Shown: piece after piece, positions 16,694 through 25,310 of the stretch
How positions within the stretch are numbered: position 1 is the stretch's first letter
How the letters are laid out: each line of letters starts with the position of its first letter
Position numbers and translations under genes: made by a program
From: JADHLK01 sp038131695
Lineage (GTDB): Bacteria; Pseudomonadota; Alphaproteobacteria; Puniceispirillales; Puniceispirillaceae
DNA: 35,940 nucleotides
NCBI GenBank assembly: GCA_038131695.1
Contig: JAYPQA010000007.1
Span: forward strand, 1 to 35,940
Direction of reading: 5' to 3'
The notes under the pieces: model-generated
Seen by the model: only the letters and a program-made list of their open reading frames with translations
What the model was told of the DNA's origin: nothing
Database searches by the model: none

Positions 16694-18861
16694 ATGCAAG
16701 CAGATCAGGGCCGCGCCTCCGGGGCCGGTGCGCCCGCCGAAGGGGGCAGCTTTCGGGCAAAGCTTTTGCTTGGTTTTGCCGTGCTTTTTGGTCTCTGGCA
16801 TATTCTGACCAATGTCTATCTGATTGAGCCTGGCCGCTGGCAAAATGCGATTCATTTTGCCGGTTTTGCTTTTCTGGGCGCGGTTCTTTACAGCCCTTTC
16901 AAAAGCCGCAAGCCGCACCGGTTCGGCTTTGCGCTGGCAGCGGCCTATGGGCTTTTGGTGGCGGCTTCAGCGCTCTGGGTGGCGGGGCCGAGAATGCGGT
17001 TTATGAGCGCACCCTGTCGGTGACCGGCCAGGCCTGGCAGCTGACACCGATAGATTGGGCGGCTGGCATTATCCTGATTGTCGCCGCGATTGATCTTTCC
17101 CGGCGTGTTGCTGGCTGGGTTATTCCGATTCTGGTTATACTGGCGCTGTGCTATATCCTGTTTTTGGGCAGCTATTTGCCGGGAATTTTCCGCGCCGCCA
17201 GCCTGCCGGCGGATGATGTGCTGTTCCGCACCATGTATAATGATGAGGGGCTGTTCGGTATTCTGGCCAGCATTTCCTCAACCAATATTACCCTGTTTAT
17301 GATATTTGGCGGCTTTCTGGTCGCCTCCGGGGCCAGCAATTTCGTGATTGAGCTGGCCAAGATTGTGGCCGGGCGGATTAAGGGCGGGGCAGCTTTTGTT
17401 GCGGTGCTGTCCTCTGCCCTGACCGGCACGATTTCAGGATCAGCCGTGGCCAATACCGCCTCAACCGGGGTGATTACCATCCCGTTGATGAAGGCCAATG
17501 GCTTTCGCCCGCAATTTGCCGCTGGCGTAGAGGCGGCGGCGTCCACTGGCGGCCAGCTGATGCCGCCAATTATGGGGGCCGGGGCCTTTGTGATGGCCAG
17601 CTATACGGCGATTCCCTATGCAACGATTGTTGCTGTATCGGTAGTTCCGGCCTTGCTCTATTTCCTGTCGGTTGCCTTTGTTGTGCGCATAGAGGCGGTC
17701 AAGCATGATGCGGATGCTGATATTGATATGAGCGTTGATATGGGCAAGCTGCTATCTGGAGGTCTGGTCTTTGTCTGCCCGCTGGCGGTGATGATCTGGC
17801 TGTTGATCAGCGGCGTGATGCCGGCCTATGCGGCCTGCTGGGCGATCGCAGCGCTGGTGCTGACTTCCTGGGCGACCAGCCTTCTGGCCAGGCTGGTTCC
17901 AGACAGCCGCTTTGAGCCGGTGAATATGGGCCCGGCAAAGATTGCCGAGGCGCTGAATAGCGGGGTGACCTCTTCGGTGATGACGGCGATTTTGCTGGTC
18001 ACTATCGGGATCATGAATAATGCGATTGTGACCAGCGGGGTGGGCAATGGCTTTTCCTTGATGATTGCCCAATGGTCGCAAGGCTCCATGGTGATAGCGA
18101 TTGTGCTGGTGGGTCTTGTCTCGCTGATTCTGGGGATGGGTTTGCCGGTGACAGCAGCCTATATCATTCTGGCGATTTTAACCGCCCCGGCGCTGGCGGG
18201 CATTCTGTCTGACACGCTGGTGGTTGAGCAGCTGGTCGCCGGTATCAGCGATCCGGCCAAGGCTGCGCTGTTTTTCCTGGTCGATCATCCCAATGCGCTG
18301 AAGGTTGCCGAGGGGATGACCCGGGCGGAGGCCTGGGATCTGGTGGCCGCTATCCCGTTTGAGGTTGCGGTGACCATCCGGCCGGTGCTGATTGACCCGG
18401 CGGTGGCGGCCAGCTTCCTGCTGTCTGCACATTTGATTATTTTCTGGCTGAGCCAGGATTCAAATGTGACCCCGCCTGTCTGTCTGGCTGCCTTTACCGC
18501 GGCCGGTATTGCCGGATCGCGCCCGATGGCAACCGGCTTTGAAAGCTGGAAGCTGGCCAAGGGGCTGTATATCATGCCGCTGATGTTTGCCTATACGCCG
18601 ATGATTTCCGGCAGTTTTGCCGAAATCCTGCAGCTGGGCTTTTTCGCCCTGTTTGGCATTTATGCGGTCAATGCGGTGATTCAGAAATACAGTGAAGGGC
18701 CTGTCGGGCCGCTCGCCATGGCCGGATTTGCCGCAGCAGCGGTTTTGTGTTTCTGGCCGCTGGAATGGCTGCCCAATCTGGCCGGGGCGGCTATGGTGCT
18801 GCTGCTGATTTTCCTGTCCAGAAAAACGCGCCGCCCGCTGTCACCTGCCCAGCCGGAATAG
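16694..18861 (+). CDS. TRAP transporter fused permease (4TM/12TM, TAXI type), one frameshift
   Basis: Inner-membrane component fusing the small and large TRAP permease subunits. The N-terminal part contains four hydrophobic segments and the large part about twelve, with LTGTISGSAVANTASTGVITIPLM and the region AAASTGGQLMPP near 17540-17570 that typify DctM-like subunits. The frame breaks near 16985 (GGGG run); adding one G joins the two halves as AENAVYERTLSVTGQAW, so the gene is probably intact in the organism. Start is uncertain: ATG 16694 (chosen) or ATG 16652 inside the hairpin. It works with the preceding TAXI receptor and has a separate paralogue at 23364-25307. Confidence 0.85.
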
Positions 18862-18957
18862 CTGCAAGCCAGCCTGCTTCAAATCCTGACAAAGACTCCG
18901 TGTTGGGGCCTTGATCCCGCTTCTCCGCAGGGCCGGGCTGGACAGCTATTTGGGTGG

Positions 18958-19548
18958 ATGATAAAGTCCCCAATTATGACAAAGTCAACCAAACAAGCGG
19001 TCAGAGCGGCTGCGCCTTTATCCGAGTTCACCCGAAGTGATGTCGTGGATATTCGCGACCTCATTGTGTTCAAGCTCTCGCGCGTGGCGACGCTGAATGA
19101 CCGCATAGGCCAGCGCCTGATTTCTGAATGTGTGAACCTGTCCTTGCGGGAATTCAGAACGCTGGCAACGATAGGCTATCTGGGGATGGCGACGGCATCA
19201 GTGCTGGCCCGTGAGAGTTTTCTGGACAAGGCCCAGATGAGCCGGATTATATCGGTGCTGGTCGAAAAACAGCTGGTTCAGCGCAGCGGCAGCCCGCGAC
19301 GCGGCGGCGTGTTGCATTTGACGGGGGCTGGAGAGGCGTTGCTGGAAAAGGGTCTTGATTTTGCCCATCACCAAAATGAGCGGCTGGTTGACGGGATGCC
19401 GGCTGCGGATGTGGTCAGGTTGTTGGGGCTGGTGGATGATCTGCTGGAGCTGGCCCAAAAACGCTATCATGAAATTCAGGATGAAACCTCTGGCATTGTG
19501 CACGCCTTGCAGGCGGCCCGCCGCGCGGAGGCCAAGGCCGGACAATAG
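18958..19548 (+). CDS. MarR-family transcriptional regulator (196 aa)
   Basis: Winged helix-turn-helix regulator that usually senses phenolic or other aromatic ligands. A DNA-binding core is visible: SLREFRTLATIGYLG, ARESFLDKAQMSRIISVLVEK and the wing with RRGGVLHLTGAGEALLEK. The C-terminal dimerisation helices are long. The first ATG is at 18958; a second at 18976 is also possible and neither has a strong ribosome binding site. The P450 gene follows within 17 bases behind GAGGAGG, so the two are co-transcribed and the regulator probably controls the P450 (inference). Confidence 0.88.
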   Translation: MIKSPIMTKSTKQAVRAAAPLSEFTRSDVVDIRDLIVFKLSRVATLNDRIGQRLISECVNLSLREFRTLATIGYLGMATASVLARESFLDKAQMSRIISVLVEKQLVQRSGSPRRGGVLHLTGAGEALLEKGLDFAHHQNERLVDGMPAADVVRLLGLVDDLLELAQKRYHEIQDETSGIVHALQAARRAEAKAGQ

Positions 19549-19565
19549 AAAAAGAGGAGGGGTTG

Positions 19566-20741
19566 ATGCAGGCAGCAGCTTATGAGCGGGATTTCTACGC
19601 AGATGATTTTATCCGGGATCCGGCCCCCTATTATGCAGAGATGCGCCAGCTGGGACCGGTTGTCTGGCTGCCGCAGCAAAATTCCTATGCGGTGGCCCGC
19701 CATGCGGAGGTGGTTGAGGTATTGCAGCGGGTCAAGACCTTTATTTCCGGGCGCGGCATTTCGATCAGTGAAGATGTGAACAAGATGCTGGTCGGCTCCA
19801 CGGTGAATTCAGATGGTGATGCCCATCGGCGCAGCCGTTCAATCACCGCAACGCCGCTGATGCCCAAAAATATTGAGCCGCTGGAAGACTATATCCGGCT
19901 GACCGCGCAATCGCTGGCAGACAGGCTGGTGGAAAAACAGGAATTTGACGGGGTGTCGGAATTTGCCCAGATACTGCCTTTTTCGATTGTGATTGATCTG
20001 ATCGGGCTGAATGACAGCGGGCGCGAGAATATGCTGAAATGGGCGGCGGCGACCTTTGATCTGATGGATGGCCATAATGCGCGCAGCAAGAAAGCCTTTG
20101 AGGATTTGGTCGGGCTGCGCGCCTATCTGGATGAATATGGGCAGGCAAAATATCTCAAAGAGGGGGGGCTGGCCCGCCGCATTTTTGATCTGGCCCCGGA
20201 AAATGGTTTTACTGAGGAAGAGGCCGCCCAGCTGATGCGTGACTATATCGCGCCCAGCCTGGATACCACTATCGCGGCCACCGGCTATATCCCCTATTTC
20301 TTTGCCCAATATCCGGAGCAATGGAAATTATTGCAGGATAATCCAGAGCTGATCCCCAATGCGGTAGAGGAAATTGTCCGCCTGGTCTCTCCCATCCGGT
20401 CCTTTGCCCGCTATATCGCAGAGGATACGAGCCTGTCCGGCATTGACCTACCGGAAGGTGGGCGGATGATGGTTATTTATGGCGCGGCCAACCGGGATGA
20501 GCGCGTCTTTGAGAACCCGGACAGTTTTGACATCACCCGCAAGGTGCGAAAACATGTTGGCTTTGGCTTTGGGGTGCATACCTGCATGGGGCTGCATCTG
20601 GCCCGCCGGGAGATGGTCAATCTGATTGAGGCGATGCGCACACGGGTAAAGAGCTGGCATATTGCCGGGGAACCCGAGCGGGCGATGAATAATACCATTC
20701 ACGCCTTTGGAAAATTGCCGGTGCGTGTCGAGCCGCTCTAG
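19566..20741 (+). CDS. Cytochrome P450 (391 aa)
   Basis: Heme monooxygenase of the soluble bacterial class. Heme loop FGFGVHTCMG places the cysteine ligand at about residue 340; ExxR is E269-R272 (EIVRLVSP), and the I-helix acid-alcohol pair is D233-T234/T235. The I-helix reads APSLDTT rather than the usual AGxDTT, so the conserved Gly before the acid is absent. Start is ATG 19566 behind AGAGGAGG; an in-frame TTG at 19563 is less likely. General resemblance is to the CYP199-type aryl-acid demethylases, but that is a loose impression. No ferredoxin or ferredoxin reductase gene is in the window. MarR regulator upstream; substrate perhaps an aromatic acid or ether. Confidence 0.93.
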   Translation: MQAAAYERDFYADDFIRDPAPYYAEMRQLGPVVWLPQQNSYAVARHAEVVEVLQRVKTFISGRGISISEDVNKMLVGSTVNSDGDAHRRSRSITATPLMPKNIEPLEDYIRLTAQSLADRLVEKQEFDGVSEFAQILPFSIVIDLIGLNDSGRENMLKWAAATFDLMDGHNARSKKAFEDLVGLRAYLDEYGQAKYLKEGGLARRIFDLAPENGFTEEEAAQLMRDYIAPSLDTTIAATGYIPYFFAQYPEQWKLLQDNPELIPNAVEEIVRLVSPIRSFARYIAEDTSLSGIDLPEGGRMMVIYGAANRDERVFENPDSFDITRKVRKHVGFGFGVHTCMGLHLARREMVNLIEAMRTRVKSWHIAGEPERAMNNTIHAFGKLPVRVEPL

Positions 20742-20767
20742 CCCCGTTTTTTGCGTTGCCGCGGCTG

Positions 20768-21001
20768 TCAGCCTTGCTGCCTTGCTTCCAGGGCAGCCAG
20801 CGTGGCGGTGACAGACGAGACGGTATAAGGCACCAGGCAGGTCGCCAACATCTTGATCCAGCAGAACGGGGTGAGCTGGGCCGTTAAAATCAAATCACCA
20901 TGATTGATAAAGGCCAGAATAATCCCACGATAAGGGCCACAGGCCCGTGTCGCAACTGACTTGCTGAAAAATATCGGAAGTGCAATCCTGAGATCGATCA
21001 T
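20768..21001 (-). CDS. nrtS: NrtS-like small membrane protein (77 aa)
   Basis: A small protein with two hydrophobic segments. The start is the ATG at 21001, behind CAGGAAAATCAG. The motif LAFINHGDLILTAQLTP followed by CWIKMLATCLVPYTVSS matches the small NrtS family (nitrate/nitrite transport in cyanobacteria, widespread in marine bacteria under that label). Just upstream of the motif, family-like VALIVG appears in a different frame, so the middle of this gene may hold two small compensating indels. Its 3' 113 bases have a close copy at 21402-21514. It is convergent with the P450 gene and divergent from an unknown gene. The transport role is by family only. Confidence 0.6.
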   Translation of the reverse strand: MIDLRIALPIFFSKSVATRACGPYRGIILAFINHGDLILTAQLTPFCWIKMLATCLVPYTVSSVTATLAALEARQQG

Positions 21002-21031
21002 CTGATTTTCCTGTTTTTGATTGGTTGGACA

Positions 21032-21328
21032 ATGATTTGCAAAATCTTTATCAGAACTTTTCCCTCTACCGAAGAATGTGACCTGTTTGAATCGATTCTG
21101 CAGACACGCTGGCCCAGCCTGCTGGAAGGCACCAAGGGTGTAACATTCGAGGCTTATCGTAACAAGCAATCGCCGAATATCTCAACGGTTGTCTGGCGAT
21201 TTCCCGATGAAAGCACGCAGCTGCGCATTGAGGCAATGATTCAGGAACATATCACCAGATTTACCCAGACACTCTCTCCGAAGACAATTTCCTATACCGG
21301 CGTGCAGACCCTTACTCTGGAAACCTGA
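21032..21328 (+). CDS. Small hypothetical protein (98 aa)
   Basis: An intact frame starting at ATG 21032 (an in-frame TTG lies at 21017), with no clear ribosome binding site. The sequence alternates strand-like and helix-like parts (KIFIRTFPSTEECDLFESIL, STVVWRFPDES, TQLRIEAMIQEHITRF), which could form a small alpha+beta barrel like antibiotic-biosynthesis monooxygenase-type proteins; this is only a fold impression. It diverges from the NrtS-like gene with only 30 bases between them and is followed by the fragment region at 21347-21514. Confidence 0.55.
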   Translation: MICKIFIRTFPSTEECDLFESILQTRWPSLLEGTKGVTFEAYRNKQSPNISTVVWRFPDESTQLRIEAMIQEHITRFTQTLSPKTISYTGVQTLTLET

Positions 21329-21346
21329 GATACAGCCTGCAGGAGA

Positions 21347-21393
21347 CGCCTGCCCGGCCGCAAAGGGTGAATGCCGATATCCAGCAGGGCCAG
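21347..21393 (-). pseudogene. Fragment of an alpha/beta hydrolase gene
   Basis: This stretch matches 28554-28596 inside the intact alpha/beta hydrolase gene: 34 of 35 bases agree over 21359-21393, preceded by ten more matching bases after a 4-base insertion. On the minus strand it encodes LALLDIGIHPLRPG, compared with LALLDTGIHPLRAG in the intact gene. Nothing around it continues the hydrolase, so it is a remnant of a lost paralogue or a recombination scrap. Confidence 0.6.
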
Positions 21394-21401
21394 ACCTTTA
21401 A

Positions 21402-21514
21402 TGCCGCGGCTGTCAGCCCTGCTGCCTGGCTTCCAGCGCAGCCAGTCTGGCGGTGACTGACGAGACGGTATAGGCCAGCAGACAGGTCGCCAACATTTTG
21501 ATCCAGCAGACCGG
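21402..21514 (-). pseudogene. Truncated second copy of the NrtS-like gene 3' end
   Basis: An ungapped copy of 20757-20869, about 89% identical by hand alignment (12 differences in 113). On the minus strand it encodes CWIKMLATCLLAYTVSS, then RLAALEARQQG and the same stop, so the C-terminal 30 or so residues of the NrtS-like protein are preserved, but the N-terminal half is gone. It abuts the 3' end of the amidohydrolase gene and directly follows the hydrolase fragment. Confidence 0.75.
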
Positions 21515-21525
21515 CGGCTGGCTGC

Positions 21526-22542
21526 TCACAGCTGCAGGCCGGTCAGCGCACAGATATTGTCTTGATAGATTTTCTGGCGCAGCGCATCTGAAATATCCAA
21601 ATTATCCAGAATGGCGATTGTCTCGCGGATATACATCGGCCCGCCCTCTGGATCAAAAGGCGCATCTGAGGCAAAGACAACGCGGTCTTCCCCGAAAAAT
21701 TCGATGGCATGGTCAATCGCCCGGGCTGACCCAAAGCTGGCGGTATCAGCGCAGAATTCTTTAAAATAATCAAGATGCGGACGCTTCAGCCCCTTGCGGA
21801 CCGCAGCCAGATCCCGGTCTGTTGTGCGTGCGCCCATCTGATCCCAGCCAGGCCCGACCCGGCCTTCAAAAAAGGGTATCATGCCGCCCGCATGATGGGT
21901 AATGATCTTCAGCCCGGGAAATTTGTCAAACACACCGGAAAATACCAGCCGGGCCATAGCTGCAGAGGTTTCATAAGGCCAGCCAAATGTCCACCAGATT
22001 TCATATTCAGATTGTGACTCGCTCAGATAATCGGGGAAATTTGCCCCGCGCGCCGGATGCATCCAAACAGGTTTGCCAGACTGGGCCATATAGTCAAAAA
22101 AGGGCCCAAATTCTGGCAGATCAAGCGGCTTGCCCGCCACATTGGTAAAAATCTGCATCCCCAGCGCGCCCAACTCTTCAATATTGCGCCGTGCCTCATC
22201 CACCAGACTGTCTGGCTTGCTCATCGCTGCCGTTCCAATAAAGCCGGGGAAGCGGTCTGGATATTGGGCACAGAGATCAGCCATGCTATCCGAGGCAATC
22301 TGCCCCAGACGCAAGGCATTTTCGGGGTCCGCATATTTTTCAAAAGGAGGTGAGGCCAGGGAGAGAATCTGACAGTAATCCGGGCCAAACATATCCATCA
22401 CCTCAAAGCGCCGGTCCAAATCAGTCATCATCGGAACCGCCCCGGACCGCAGGGTAATATCTGTCATCTCGCCAATATGATCGATCAGCGCATCGAAAAA
22501 GGGTTTCGGCCAAATATGGTTAAAGGCATCAATTTTTTTCAT
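21526..22542 (-). CDS. Amidohydrolase-2 (ACMSD-like) family metal-dependent decarboxylase/hydrolase (338 aa)
   Basis: Member of the ACMSD-related amidohydrolase superfamily, whose known enzymes decarboxylate or hydrolyse aromatic or muconate-type acids. Visible are H9 in AFNHIWP, H162 in WMHPARG, the HH pair at 216-217 in ITHHAGG and D293 in FASDAPFDPEGG. The canonical first motif is HxH, but here the second His is Trp (H-I-W), so metal coordination must differ or rely on other residues. Last gene of an operon with IclR, TRAP and TAXI genes; GGAGCAAGAAG precedes the ATG, and the IclR stop lies 18 bases upstream. It probably acts on the solute the TRAP system imports (inference). Confidence 0.88.
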   Translation of the reverse strand: MKKIDAFNHIWPKPFFDALIDHIGEMTDITLRSGAVPMMTDLDRRFEVMDMFGPDYCQILSLASPPFEKYADPENALRLGQIASDSMADLCAQYPDRFPGFIGTAAMSKPDSLVDEARRNIEELGALGMQIFTNVAGKPLDLPEFGPFFDYMAQSGKPVWMHPARGANFPDYLSESQSEYEIWWTFGWPYETSAAMARLVFSGVFDKFPGLKIITHHAGGMIPFFEGRVGPGWDQMGARTTDRDLAAVRKGLKRPHLDYFKEFCADTASFGSARAIDHAIEFFGEDRVVFASDAPFDPEGGPMYIRETIAILDNLDISDALRQKIYQDNICALTGLQL

Positions 22543-22560
22543 CTTCTTGCTCCTTCCATT

Positions 22561-23367
22561 TCAGGCTTGTTCCAGCTGGAGGACCGGTGAGTCGCTTCTG
22601 TGGTCCACCGCAGACTGATTTTGTAATATCTGGCTGATCTCATCAGCAGCCTGACACACGCTGGTGGCAACGGCTTGGCGCTGTGCGGCCTGGCTTTCTT
22701 TTTCCTCCAGCGTCACGCATAAAGCGGCAACCGGGGTCATGGGGGCGACGAGAATAGGAGCGGCAATACCCACCACGCCCGCCGTCACCTCACCATAGGC
22801 AATGGAATAGCCCCGCCGTCTTATCTGGCGAAACACCATTTCAACCTCCTCTGTCGTTTGGGCCAGTTTTGTCTGCCGAAAATCCGGCATATATTGGGCA
22901 ATCATTGCAGCGCGCTGGCGTTTGGGAAGATGCGCCAGAATAGCCCTTGAGATAGCCCCCCGGCCCAGCGGCATGGGGCGGCCGCGCGGATAGCTGGAAC
23001 GCGGCCGGGGCGCAGATACCTCAGAGGCTACACACAAGATTTTCTGTTCGTACCATCTGGTCAAAAATGCCGAACAGGAAAAGCTCTCAGCCAGCCTCTG
23101 CAAATACCGGCTTCCATGCAGGATGACCGGATCAGAGCGCTGCATTAAATAATCAAGCTCAGTCAGGCGCGGCCCCAGCATATAGCCATGCTGCGGCAGT
23201 GAGACTATCAGCCCGACCTCTTTCAGCGTTTTCAGATATCGATAAAGAGAAGTGCGCGAATAGCTAGTTGCCGTCATCAGCTCCTCAGAATTCCAGGCCG
23301 GCTTTTCTTCTGAGAAAAGCAGCAAAATGGAAATCAGCCGCTCTGCACTGGCCAGAGTGTCGGTCAT
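22561..23367 (-). CDS. IclR-family transcriptional regulator (268 aa)
   Basis: Regulator with an N-terminal winged helix (residues about 5-65: SAERLISILLLFSEEKPAW, SYSRTSLYRYLKTLKEVGL) and the IclR effector domain (about 80-250), including GRPMPLGRGAISRAILAHLP, GYSIAYGEVTAGVVGIAAPI and LCVTLE. The ATG overlaps the stop of the TRAP permease gene as ATGA. It probably controls this operon from the promoter at 26262-26340, where a long dyad is present, and perhaps also the divergent ThDP enzyme. Confidence 0.92.
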   Translation of the reverse strand: MTDTLASAERLISILLLFSEEKPAWNSEELMTATSYSRTSLYRYLKTLKEVGLIVSLPQHGYMLGPRLTELDYLMQRSDPVILHGSRYLQRLAESFSCSAFLTRWYEQKILCVASEVSAPRPRSSYPRGRPMPLGRGAISRAILAHLPKRQRAAMIAQYMPDFRQTKLAQTTEEVEMVFRQIRRRGYSIAYGEVTAGVVGIAAPILVAPMTPVAALCVTLEEKESQAAQRQAVATSVCQAADEISQILQNQSAVDHRSDSPVLQLEQA

Positions 23368-25307
23368 GCCATTTCCTTATGCCGCCGGGCGCGAAAAAAT
23401 TCATAACCGGCCAGCCCCAGCCCCAGCAATACCCCGATAGTATCTGTCTGGCCGGCTGCCGGAAAGGCGCTGGCCGGTATCAGGCTGAGCAGCCCTGCCG
23501 CAGCAAAGGCCAGGCGCATGGCCAGCCCCAGCGCACGCACCAGAAAGCCAGCCATTGCAACCGAGACAAACCAGACCCCAAACACAGCTGTGATCACGGC
23601 GATCACAATATCATCAGCTGCACCGATCAACAGCAAGCTGGGCGAAAATACAAATAGCAGCGGGATCAAATAGGCCAGCCAGCCAAAGCGCACCGCCGCC
23701 CAGCCGGTGGCCATCGCCGGGGCCTTGGCAATGGTGGCGGCGGCAAAGGCGGCCAGGGCAATCGGCGGGGTGATCATCGACATCATGCCAAAATACAGCA
23801 CAAATAAATGTGCGGCTATCGGATGAATGCCCACCTCAATCAAGGCCGGAGCGACCAGCGCAGCCAGCAACACATAAACCCCCAGCGTTGGCAGACCCAT
23901 GCCCAGAATGATGCAAACAACAGCAGACAGGCCAAGCAGCGCAAACACATTGCCGCCGCCTATCTGGACCAATAGATAGGTCAGGTTAAAGCTGAGGCCG
24001 GTGACATTCAGCACCCCGATAACAACCCCGGATGCGGCTGAAATAAGCAGGATCTCAACCACCGCATGACCGGCATTGGCAAATGCCCCATAGAGCTGGC
24101 GCAGGCGCAGGCGCACCCCTTGATAGCCAAACAGCCAGGCACTGATAACCAGCACCCCGGCTGCCCAAAGCGCGGCCCTTTCCGCCTGATAGCCTTTCCA
24201 GAACAGCAAATAGATCAGCACCGCAAATGCCAGGGAGAAATGCACCCCAAGCAAGACCTTGCGCGGCTCCGGCATATCTTTTTTCGGAATCGCCTTGATA
24301 CCCAGCCGGGCAGCTTCAAGATCAGCCTGCATGAACAGCGCCAGATAATAAAGCAAGGCCGGGACCAGCGCGGCCAGCACAATATTGGAATAGGGCATCG
24401 CCAGAAATTCCGCCATCAAAAAGGCAGAGGCCCCCATTACCGGAGGCATCAGCTGGCCACCTGTTGAAGCCACCGCCTCTATGGCAGCTGCCCGGTGCGG
24501 CTGATAGCCGGCCCGCTTGATCATCGGGATAGTGACCACGCCTGTGCCAACCACATTGGCAACTGCAGAGCCGGAAATGGATCCGAATAGCCCGGAAGCC
24601 AGCACCGCTATCTTCATAGAGCCGCCCCGGAAACGGCCCATGCCAAGCGTTGCTGCCTCGGTAAAAAAGCGGGAACCACCGCTCAACCCCAGCAGCACGC
24701 CAAACAGGATAAAGGCCATCACTACAGTAGAGGCAACCGATATAGGCAGCCCCAATATGCCGTTTGAATCAACCGCCATATAGCCGGCCAATAATTGCCA
24801 GGATTGCGCCCGGCCCTGCAAGCGCCCGGGCAGCATATCGCCGAACAGGGCATAAAGAATAAAACAGGCAATAATGATGACCAGCGCCCAGCCTGTTGCC
24901 CGTCGCAAGGCTTCCAGCAAGAGAATAATCAGGATCAGTCCTGGGACCCAGATATCGGGCGTGCGGGCAAAAATTTTCAGCACAAGAGCCGGATAGAGAA
25001 TCGCAATATAGGCACAAATGACCGCGCCCAGCAGGGCCAGAAAAATATCATGGATGGGCACAATATCGCGTTCTTGGCCCTTGCGGGCTGGCAGGCCCAG
25101 ATAGGCCAGCGGCAGCACGAAGAAAAGAATCGCGGCAAAATATTGTTGCGGATAAAGGTCAAGGCCCAGCTGGCGCTGAAAGGAAAAAGCCCAGCCGGCT
25201 GCCAAAACAACCATGGCCACCGCCAGCAAATCTGCCAGCGGTTTGGTATAGCGGGACGAAAGGCCGAAACCAGCCTTTCGCCCGATTGTTTTTATGTCCT
25301 CTGCCAA
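23364..25307 (-). CDS. TRAP transporter fused permease, TAXI type (647 aa)
   Basis: A second fused 4TM/12TM TRAP permease, intact. Hydrophobic segments occur throughout. SISGSAVANVVGTGVVTIPMIKR and the region AVASTGGQLMPPVMGASAFLMAE are the DctM-like signatures, and GMGLPTLGVYVLLAALVAPAL is a later conserved segment. The start is TTG at 25307, four bases after the TAXI binding protein stop, with no clear ribosome binding site, so it is probably translated by coupling. It overlaps IclR by four bases. It is clearly diverged from the other fused permease in the window and so serves a different substrate. Confidence 0.92.
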   Translation of the reverse strand: MAEDIKTIGRKAGFGLSSRYTKPLADLLAVAMVVLAAGWAFSFQRQLGLDLYPQQYFAAILFFVLPLAYLGLPARKGQERDIVPIHDIFLALLGAVICAYIAILYPALVLKIFARTPDIWVPGLILIILLLEALRRATGWALVIIIACFILYALFGDMLPGRLQGRAQSWQLLAGYMAVDSNGILGLPISVASTVVMAFILFGVLLGLSGGSRFFTEAATLGMGRFRGGSMKIAVLASGLFGSISGSAVANVVGTGVVTIPMIKRAGYQPHRAAAIEAVASTGGQLMPPVMGASAFLMAEFLAMPYSNIVLAALVPALLYYLALFMQADLEAARLGIKAIPKKDMPEPRKVLLGVHFSLAFAVLIYLLFWKGYQAERAALWAAGVLVISAWLFGYQGVRLRLRQLYGAFANAGHAVVEILLISAASGVVIGVLNVTGLSFNLTYLLVQIGGGNVFALLGLSAVVCIILGMGLPTLGVYVLLAALVAPALIEVGIHPIAAHLFVLYFGMMSMITPPIALAAFAAATIAKAPAMATGWAAVRFGWLAYLIPLLFVFSPSLLLIGAADDIVIAVITAVFGVWFVSVAMAGFLVRALGLAMRLAFAAAGLLSLIPASAFPAAGQTDTIGVLLGLGLAGYEFFRARRHKEMA

Positions 25308-25310
25308 GGC

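Larger units (their letters stand above)
20757..21514. repeat. Direct repeat of about 113 bp (20757-20869 and 21402-21514)
   Basis: Two copies in the same orientation flank the small unknown gene at 21032-21328. The first copy is the 3' end of the NrtS-like gene; the second is the truncated copy. Recombination between them would delete the unknown gene. Confidence 0.75.
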
